A DNA stretch of 64,000 nt, from NCBI RefSeq assembly GCF_025024155.1, contig NW_026251726.1:1-64000 (forward strand), in the 5' to 3' direction. The translations under genes and the position numbers were made by a program. The notes under the pieces are model-generated. The model worked only from the letters and a program-made list of their open reading frames with translations, made no database searches and was not told the DNA's origin. Of this stretch, positions 56,936 through 64,000 are shown piece by piece. The DNA comes from Gamsiella multidivaricata (lineage: Eukaryota > Mortierellomycota > Mortierellomycetes > Mortierellales > Mortierellaceae). Within the stretch, counting starts at the first letter, position 1; the number at the start of each line of letters is the position of its first letter.

Positions 56936-58690
56936 TCAGAACACCTCGATATTAGAACCAAGGATCTCTTGGACCGCGGAATCCACTGCTCGTACAGTTG
57001 ACCTGTCATCCAATCTCCGGATCCGCTTAAGTCGGGGCCAATGCTTCTTGATCCATTGCGCCTCCTCCACGCCGATCTCGGTAAGAGACTCGGTTACAAA
57101 AATGGTCTCCATCTTCGATAATCCTCGCAGCCTATCCAGACCTGCATCAAGGCTCCATGGGATGCCTGTCGCATGCACTTTGCCTCGACTGAAACCACCG
57201 AACTTGATGTACTGCAATTGCTTCAAGGAGGCCAATTGATCGTAAATGGCTCTATAGAGCACCTGGCGCTCTGCAACCCGTGCTTCCAGATGCTGGCTAG
57301 CATCCTCCCTGTCATCGCCGGCATCTGCGTCGTCATTGACGTGCGTCTCCAGAGTCGGCATATCCAGGATCACACTCAGTGTCTGAAGTTGGCGGCAAAT
57401 CCAGGGTTCTTTAACCATATCCGATCCTCGCAGAGGGCTATTCGATCCCCCGAAGTGGAGAAGATTCGGACAGCTTGTCAGAATCAGCTGTGAATCCAAG
57501 CCTGATAAGCCGATGGTCCCCCAAAGGTTAATGCGCTGCAAAGCGACAGCATGCCTCGCTATCAAATCACGAATGACGGTCGAGCACATCGTGCAGTCCT
57601 GGATCTCCACATCCTTCAGTCTCTCTGCGGATACAAATAGGGCCGTGGCTGTGTGGACTGCGTCGAACTCATCTTGGGTCAATCTCAGCTTTGTCAGCTT
57701 TGAACAATGCCACGCGGTGACTTGACGGACAAGCGAGGATGGCTCAGGCTCCCTCTGCTGCTCCAAGAATAGGCCCTGAAATCCTGCTAGTGACATCCGC
57801 GTGACGTTATGCGCATGAATTTCAAATGAAACGTTGGTGCTGCGAGGGATTATGAGTCTGCCACCTGTCATGGAGAATTCGCTGATGTCCCCAAGTTCTA
57901 GCAGTAACGATTTTGGGCTGCTGTGGAATGTTACGGTTGATCCTGGCATGTGTTCTTCAGTGATCCAGGTGGAGGTATAACCGATGGTGGGTCGAAAAAG
58001 TGTCAGCTTCCGAAGTTGTGGATCATGGTCGATCAAAGAATGGAGATCCTTAGTCGTCGACATCTTCCAGTATGAGGTGCTGAGCTCCTCCAGAGCCATT
58101 TTCTCTTGACAGAGTAATTCCTTGAATATGGCTGTGTGCATCGGAGAAAGTGTGGACCACTGCTCTGACAGCCTTCGGAGGCCTGGATTGCACTTGATTA
58201 GTTGAAACGCCTTCCTGACTGAATCTACGGACATGAATGTGACAGCTTGGTCATATGAAGCGGATACGACGCTGCTTTCAAGCCATATAGATACAAGCTC
58301 TTGATTACGGCGCAATGATGGCCTGATGTTGATCTCAACCAAGTTGCAACAGAAGGGAGGAGCGAACCAGTCGTGGAGGAGGGGCATAGGATCGTAGATG
58401 GTAAGCGTCCGAATCAAGTGGCCGTACTTGTGGAGAAGATCCTTGTTCATGGTCTCGAATTCCGACTCAGACAGCTCGAGTTCACGCCAGAGCAGCCGCC
58501 GGAAGTCGGTGGCCCACTTGCGGCAGACAAACATGCACTGTACCAGGTCACTCTTGTCGAGGAACGACCCTATGTGGGACCTAATCTCTGACAGTCGTAG
58601 GGCATCCTCCATGATGGAATCCGTTACTTGGGTGTATGTGGGATGAGTTGAATGAGGAGAAGAGGATGAGCGAGCGTGGGATTTCCCCAT
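56936..58690 (-). CDS. F-box/LRR-type protein
   Basis: 584 residues in one exon, ATG 58690 to stop 56936. After a Ser/His/Thr-rich start, residues 27-75 (ALRLSEIRSHIGSFLDKSDL, VQCMFVCRKWATDFRRLLWR) form an F-box-like helical unit that would bind Skp1 in an SCF ubiquitin ligase. The remainder has irregular leucine-rich repeats, for example LRKLTLFRP, LTKLRLTQDEF, LKDVEIQDC, LQRINLWGTIGLSGL and LQYIKFGG, with an acidic insert (DDADAGDDREDASQ). It ends with EEAQWIKKHWPRLKRIRRLD, the same tail type as the pseudogene at 21816-22979. The substrate is unknown. Such genes are numerous in this fungal group. Confidence 0.85.
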   Translation of the reverse strand: MGKSHARSSSSPHSTHPTYTQVTDSIMEDALRLSEIRSHIGSFLDKSDLVQCMFVCRKWATDFRRLLWRELELSESEFETMNKDLLHKYGHLIRTLTIYDPMPLLHDWFAPPFCCNLVEINIRPSLRRNQELVSIWLESSVVSASYDQAVTFMSVDSVRKAFQLIKCNPGLRRLSEQWSTLSPMHTAIFKELLCQEKMALEELSTSYWKMSTTKDLHSLIDHDPQLRKLTLFRPTIGYTSTWITEEHMPGSTVTFHSSPKSLLLELGDISEFSMTGGRLIIPRSTNVSFEIHAHNVTRMSLAGFQGLFLEQQREPEPSSLVRQVTAWHCSKLTKLRLTQDEFDAVHTATALFVSAERLKDVEIQDCTMCSTVIRDLIARHAVALQRINLWGTIGLSGLDSQLILTSCPNLLHFGGSNSPLRGSDMVKEPWICRQLQTLSVILDMPTLETHVNDDADAGDDREDASQHLEARVAERQVLYRAIYDQLASLKQLQYIKFGGFSRGKVHATGIPWSLDAGLDRLRGLSKMETIFVTESLTEIGVEEAQWIKKHWPRLKRIRRLDDRSTVRAVDSAVQEILGSNIEVF

Positions 58691-60366
58691 CCTTTTTTTT
58701 CTTTTTCCTTTTCCTTTTTCTAGCGTTGAACCGTGCGCAGGCCTGTCTGTTATTAAATTAAAGTTTCTTACTTACAACCGTAGATCGCGTCGGGAACAGG
58801 TATCCTCTCTGCTGCAGCTCTAGTATCTTCATTGCCACAAGCAACTGGGCTGAGCACAATAATAGATGTATACTAACTCCACGAATAACCGAGCTTGTTT
58901 ATGAGAAGAAATGCCTCATGCGGCTCAATGGCGGACAAACGTGTTATAGAGATTTGCTAAGCGCCCTAGACTCTCATTGGGGAGCCTCAGGGAGGCCAAT
59001 TGTGCTGCGAACCTTGCTCAGCATGACCTGGTGGGTCATTGAACAGGTCATTAGATGCGCACTATTTCGCATGCGAACCGAAATCAAGAGATGCAATAAA
59101 TTGGCAATTGAAGCTGCGCATCAGATCTTTTCATTGCTCTTCTTCAACGGTGAAGATGAACGGGTGTTACGCGAGTGCATGGTTTGTGATTCAGATATGT
59201 GGTTGAGAGGCCAAGAGCAGCAGATGATGGCGGATACTATATATTGCTTGTTTAAGGGAATGCTTGTGCATTTGCTGTTGAAGAAAGCAGGGCAGAGCGG
59301 TATGTATGTCAATCAGTCAGCCAGCTTCGTCAGGGATATGGGCTGCAGTCTATGTGATATGGCCACAACATGCTTCTGCTCTGCGCTATCATCTGCATCA
59401 AACACCGATGCAATAAATAGTGCAGACCCTGTCCACTCCACGCGAACGGAGAAGAAGAGAGGGAGGGACAGGGAGGAGGGCCACATGGCGCTGTGGAGGG
59501 GAGGGAAGGGACAGAAGGGCTCTGCATTTTTTTTTTTTTTGTTCCTGGCGAGGAACCAATCAGCGCACACCTCCAAGTCTATTCGACCAGGGGGATCAGG
59601 GAAAGGAGTTAGCCCACAGTCAACAAAGCAACAGAGGCACCTGCCCTGATCGTCCCTTCCATCACCCAATCCCCTCGTCCATCCGATCCTCCCATCCTCC
59701 TCTCCTTCCCGTCCCTCCTCCAGCCCTCGAGTCCCGGCTGCTGTTGTACGTCTACATACACCGGGCTTCTTTTTTTTTTCCACTCTTCTTCTTGTGAGAG
59801 TGTCTCTGTGCCTGGAAGTGTTCGTTTTTCATTTTGGGCGCCGTGTCCGACCGTTGAACAAACTTCTCACTCTTCCCAACAACCCAGCAACCCGGCTCCT
59901 TTTTTCTCTTTTCTCTTCTACGATTCTACCTCCGCACGCACTCTCGCGTAATACATACACGTCCTGCGGGTCGTTTCTTCATTCCGCCATCAAACAACAC
60001 GTCTGCTTCCTTCCTTCCTTTCCTCTTTTCTCTTCCTTACCCCTATTATTATCACCACCAATTGCAATTGCAATTGCAATCCCATCCCTTTAGATTCCAC
60101 CTTTGGATACGAAAGACATACAGGGCAACCAACAAGCAGCACACAAGCAGCACACAAGCAGCACACAAGCAACCAGCCCACTCCGACATATATATTTATC
60201 TCAATTGCGCTTCTCCCTCTTCCTATCTCTCCCTCCTCCTCTTCTTCCCCTGTCCTGCTCCGTCTTCTCGCTGCCCGCCATACCAACACCCCATACCTCC
60301 TTTTGGACAGAGTACACTCACATCACACATACCCGAATTCACGACCCACCACCGATCCTTCAAGGA
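58691..60366. other. Spacer and FNIP leader region
   Basis: A 243-codon plus-strand frame (58918-59649) crosses a T14 tract and has no recognised domain; I do not call it a gene. From 59650 to 60366 the plus strand is CT-rich with AAGCAGCACAC repeats (60133-60165) and ATTGCA repeats (60060-60080). This is a plausible long 5' leader of the FNIP gene. Confidence 0.45.
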
Positions 60367-63300
60367 ATGCTAAAGTTTTTCAGCAAAGGATTCTCCGCCA
60401 AGGATCTCGAGGAAAAGCACACTCGTGAACTGCTGGAGCAGGAATGGCAAGTGTCACACTATGTTTGCTTCTACTCGTGATTCAAATGGACCCTGTCGTC
60501 TCAACAACACCAACAAAGTAGTCCCTCAATGCAGGGAGCACACCTGTTTTCCTGTTTCCTATTTCCTGTTTTATGAAAACCATGAATTGCGCTCTAGTCC
60601 ATCTTTGGACCTCCTCTTTGTTTATTTTTGCTGCTGTTCCATCCCGTCGGCATGGATGGTTGGACAACGGCCATTACTTTTTGCCGTGCCACTTCCTCGA
60701 CTGGAAGGACCTGATGCACCCAAGATCTAATCGTCTTTTTGGCTTTATGCGGCTCAATTGCCCTCCGCATATACTCTCAAACATCAAACAGCTGGAATCC
60801 GCCTCCGTTCGGGACGCAGGAGATCAGGGTGCTTATGTGTCAGGAGGTCAGCTCCATCCAGGATGTTGTCCTCTTTGACAGCCAGCAAGTCTTAGGCTCA
60901 GACTACAACCCATTGGAGTCACCCAGCCCCTCGCCGGCCAAGAGTTCCTTCAAGAGCAGCAGTATGAGCAGTCTCTTTGGATCGCTGCGGAGCGAGCGCT
61001 CCTTGCCCTCGAACCTTTCCGGTAGCCAGACTATGCCCAGCAGGAGGCCTACAAAACTTGTAAGTTGGTATCTTTGTATTCTTCCTGCTTCCCCATCCAT
61101 TTCCATCTGTATCCTGCGGTCTCGGCCGATTCAAAGGCTTTCCTCTCCATGTGCAATTAGAGGAAATAAAATGCCATATTTGTACATGACGCCAGATCAC
61201 GTCGATCACATTGAGAACGCGTTTCATTTTTGATCGGACTTTTGATTTTGTTTCGTCTTAATATCGAATGCCGATGTAGATCCCTTCCATCTATCCAAAA
61301 TTGATGTTCGGCACCACGCCCCTGGCTTACAAGGGATCGACGACAAAGATCCACCTCCTGAACGAATCTGCTCAGATCATGCTGACCAAGACCTTCAGTA
61401 TACACCCTACGGATGTCATGGCCTATACCGCAGCCTCAACTCGTCGGGGTTCATTCTCTTCAAGCAACAGCACTAGCACCATGGAAATCTCCGGGATGTC
61501 AACAATAAGCGGTCATGGCGACTATAGATCCCACCCCCGTGCTTCACGACCCATGACAGCCTTTATACCCGAGTCAGCATATACCAGCAATGACCTCAAG
61601 AACGGCGCTGTATCCTCCTCATTACCCAATGCCTCTAACATCCGAGTGCGGGCACCACGACCGGGGTTCGCTGTCAGGAGATTGAGACGTGCCAGCCAGA
61701 CCAGCATGGAAAACGGAACCTTCAATCCAATGCCATTACCCAGCTCATTTTCGCATTTGGACAGCTTAGGAAACGCTAAGGTAAGAACAAGTGCAGCCAG
61801 AGAAATCTGCCTCACTCTATTATGAATACTCGCGTCTTGCTTAGGACCGCCTTGGACCTAATCGTCTCATGATCTTCATCTCTTTTTTTTTTCCGCATGC
61901 AATAGCCTGCTCTGACCCAAGCTGCTCGCTCAAAATCCTTTTCAATCGCTGTGTTCATTGAGGTCAACAACAACACTCGGTTACGGGAATTTGTTTTCTC
62001 TCACTTTGCCCTTCTGGAGACCCGCCTACACCAACTGCAGGCGCTGTGCTTGGAACTGCTACTGCCCGTTTGTCGCAGGATGATCAATGCAGTACGTTCC
62101 TACTCTGCGCTCACTCCGCGTCCGCAAACCAGCTGGATCACACACTCTGCAGCGTCTAACATCCCTCACCTCCTTTGTAACGCATTCCTCTTTCTTTTAT
62201 TTCCTTTACAGAAGGCTACTCTGTCAGGAAACAGCCATGTGAAATCAATACCCGATCTCTCAAGGCTTGCATTTCAGCAGGACCCAAGACTTCAGGAGGC
62301 AGTGGCGCGACTTCAGCAAGCAATATACCAACTATACAGTGCGCCTCGTATACAGGTATTGCTGCATGGATGGTTATCGATTTCATGTAAAAGCAGGGAT
62401 AATTTCACAGGCCCATCGCTGACCCTTGTATCGCGTATCAATATTCGCTTGTTTAGGCGCCGCTATGGCTCAACATTAATACATACCCTAGCAAGAGAAC
62501 TGCGTACTCAGCATCGTTCATGACAGAGCTGATTCATCTCATGGAAGAAAACCCAGCCTCGGGGCAACTTGTGTCCGAAGTCATCTCTTCTGTTTTGAGC
62601 CACCATACGTCATGGGTACCAACCGTCGCTCCAGCAGACCAGACATTGATCCGGGTAAGTGCCATGCAGCATTCCCTACCTCCTTGGAAAATAATAGCTA
62701 CCTATTAATAATGGATTCGATATTGAATCTCTTTGGACTGTAGGCGAATCCTCAGGGTGCGTATGACCCGCTATGGGCTCAATTGAGCGATCTCTATGGA
62801 AACATTGGAACGATATCCAGGATTAGTCGGACAATTGTTGTGGGTTCCAATTCAAGTTTTGTCCGGAGACTCCTATATATTCTTAGTTATTTTATTCGGT
62901 GCAACGAGGTCTTCCAACGGCTAACAGAGTTCAAGGAAGAAACCGATTCTCTTCTCAACCCACCGCCACCTGTACGAACCACCTATGATTTACCCGAGGA
63001 CCATGAGAGCGGCAGTCCAGCAACCATGATGCGTTCGATTAGCATACCAAAACGACCGAGGATCGACACTTTTGCAGCAAGAGGATCTTCTGTCTCGCGC
63101 GCATCTGCATCCTCTCGCCTGACTCCTATTGGAGAACCGATGACACCTATCCTTCCGCATCATAACCAAAGCGAGCGAGATCGGTCCATTATACCTTCCG
63201 TTCCCAGGAAACCTCTCTTTGACACTACGAGACCCAGAATGGATACAAAGGATTCTGTCTCAACGGAATCCACGCCTTATCATTCACGCCCGACGACTCC

Positions 63301-64000
63301 GACTACGATAGAGAGTCGTCCAGATTCAGATCGAGAACTAGCTACTGGCGAAGAAAATGGACAGCAGCAGCCTCAGCCGCCACAGCATGCACCGAACCAT
63401 CACCTTAGAGTCGACACTGCACAACCCAGAAAACTCTCTTCGGATACCATGGGAACCGAGGCGGCGCGGAGTGCGCACGATCCTGGGTGCCAAACACAGG
63501 ATGTGCTTTCCAATGTTCCCTTACCCATTTCCCGGGTTGTCTGTTCTTTCCCTCCGTTCCCTTCCTCAGGAGCCTCTGTGAATGGCGCTCCAACAGCGGA
63601 CAAGGTACTGCCTGCAGATGTATTGTTCTGCAAGTCGTATGGCCGATCGCTGATGGCGCCTTACTGCGACCGGTACATGTCTGATTTTGCGCTTATGGGC
63701 GTCCCGAAGTTCGACTTTCAACACTTTATGGAGACAGACATGAGGGATACGATGCGGCACTTTGAGATCCAGGAGCGGGTCTCGTCCACAGTATGTATTG
63801 TGGCGGATACGAATACGATGAAGTGCAACGTCTTTTGTGCGAAACCACCACCTCCACTTCCGAAGGTCCTCGATACTGTTGATATGAGAGGAGGACTCGG
63901 AGGAAGCATTGATCTAAGAGGCGAGCCCGTGATGCGGTTGCCGCACACGTCAACGAGCATGTTCATGGACGCGACGCTGCACCAAATGATAGAGCTGGCA
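60367..64000 (+). CDS. Folliculin-interacting protein (FNIP/Lst4-like), 3' end outside window
   Basis: Exons 60367-60446, 60792-61059, 61280-61780, 61906-62091, 62212-62355, 62457-62654 and 62744 to the window edge, all in phase, give 878 codons so far. FNIP_N is seen as WNPPPFGTQEIRVLMCQE and VVLFDSQQVLGSDYNPLE, then a Ser-rich insert, then YPKLMFGTTPLAYKGSTTKI. The middle domain has FSIAVFIEVNNNTRLREFVF and TIVVGSNSSFVRRLLYILSY with FIRCNEV. A long Ser/Pro region leads to the C-terminal domain start (FCKSYGRSLMAPYCDRYMSD). FNIP with folliculin acts on Rag/Gtr GTPases at the lysosome or vacuole to tune TORC1. Intron 1 needs a GC donor (TG-GCAAGT) to keep phase. Confidence 0.88.

Noticed and set aside
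58918..59649. 243-codon plus-strand frame upstream of FNIP
   Set aside because: It has no recognised domain, runs through a T14 tract and a purine repeat, and has no paralogue in the window. It could only be revived by transcript evidence.

Overview
This is eukaryotic, fungal nuclear DNA. Genes carry short GT-AG introns (about 80-180 bp) with T-rich acceptor tracts, and homopolymers and pyrimidine-rich microsatellites are frequent. The gene content (PPR protein, GLTSCR1-domain protein, sacsin-like protein, FNIP, Crinkler protein, F-box/LRR proteins) fits an early-diverging soil fungus, most likely Mortierellomycotina (Mortierella/Linnemannia type). That placement rests on family content and gene style only; no search was run.

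Bases 1-17.6 kb are ordinary gene-dense housekeeping DNA: a 5'-truncated PPR protein, diphthine synthase (DPH5), a GLTSCR1/BICRA-domain chromatin-type protein, acetoacetyl-CoA synthetase, an unrecognised acidic protein, a PMP3-type small membrane protein and aspartokinase. Exon joins were worked out by splice motif and reading phase, and every stated join keeps the frame. From 17.6 to 23 kb lies a gene-poor stretch with a strongly pyrimidine-skewed simple-sequence island and a decayed F-box/LRR gene. From 23.0 to 32.0 kb one five-exon minus-strand gene encodes a 2,851-residue sacsin-like protein with two HATPase-type sacsin repeats and a C-terminal BTB domain.

From 32 to 42.8 kb, two intact genes (isoprenylcysteine methyltransferase ICMT and a P/Q-rich single-pass membrane protein) are interspersed with wrecks: an ICMT fragment, a 1-Cys peroxiredoxin pseudogene and an FAD-monooxygenase pseudogene. 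From 42.8 to 56.8 kb is an accessory island: a minus-strand tandem array of at least four paralogues (A, B, C and decayed D) of a family I do not recognise, with an internally duplicated module carrying a conserved Trp-Cys motif. About 0.8 kb of flanking DNA was duplicated with the genes. Between copies A and B the array is split by about 6.87 kb that holds a Crinkler (CRN)-nuclease-kinase gene with one frameshift, a TA-flanked MITE, and a decayed Helitron Rep/PIF1 helicase. The insertion ends can be read because both outer flanks align to the undisturbed B/C junction. An intact F-box/LRR gene follows.

From 60.4 kb to the right edge runs the 5' part of a folliculin-interacting protein (FNIP/Lst4-like) gene with a probable GC-AG first intron; this is a Rag/Gtr-TORC1 nutrient-signalling component. 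No tRNA, rRNA or CRISPR was recognised.
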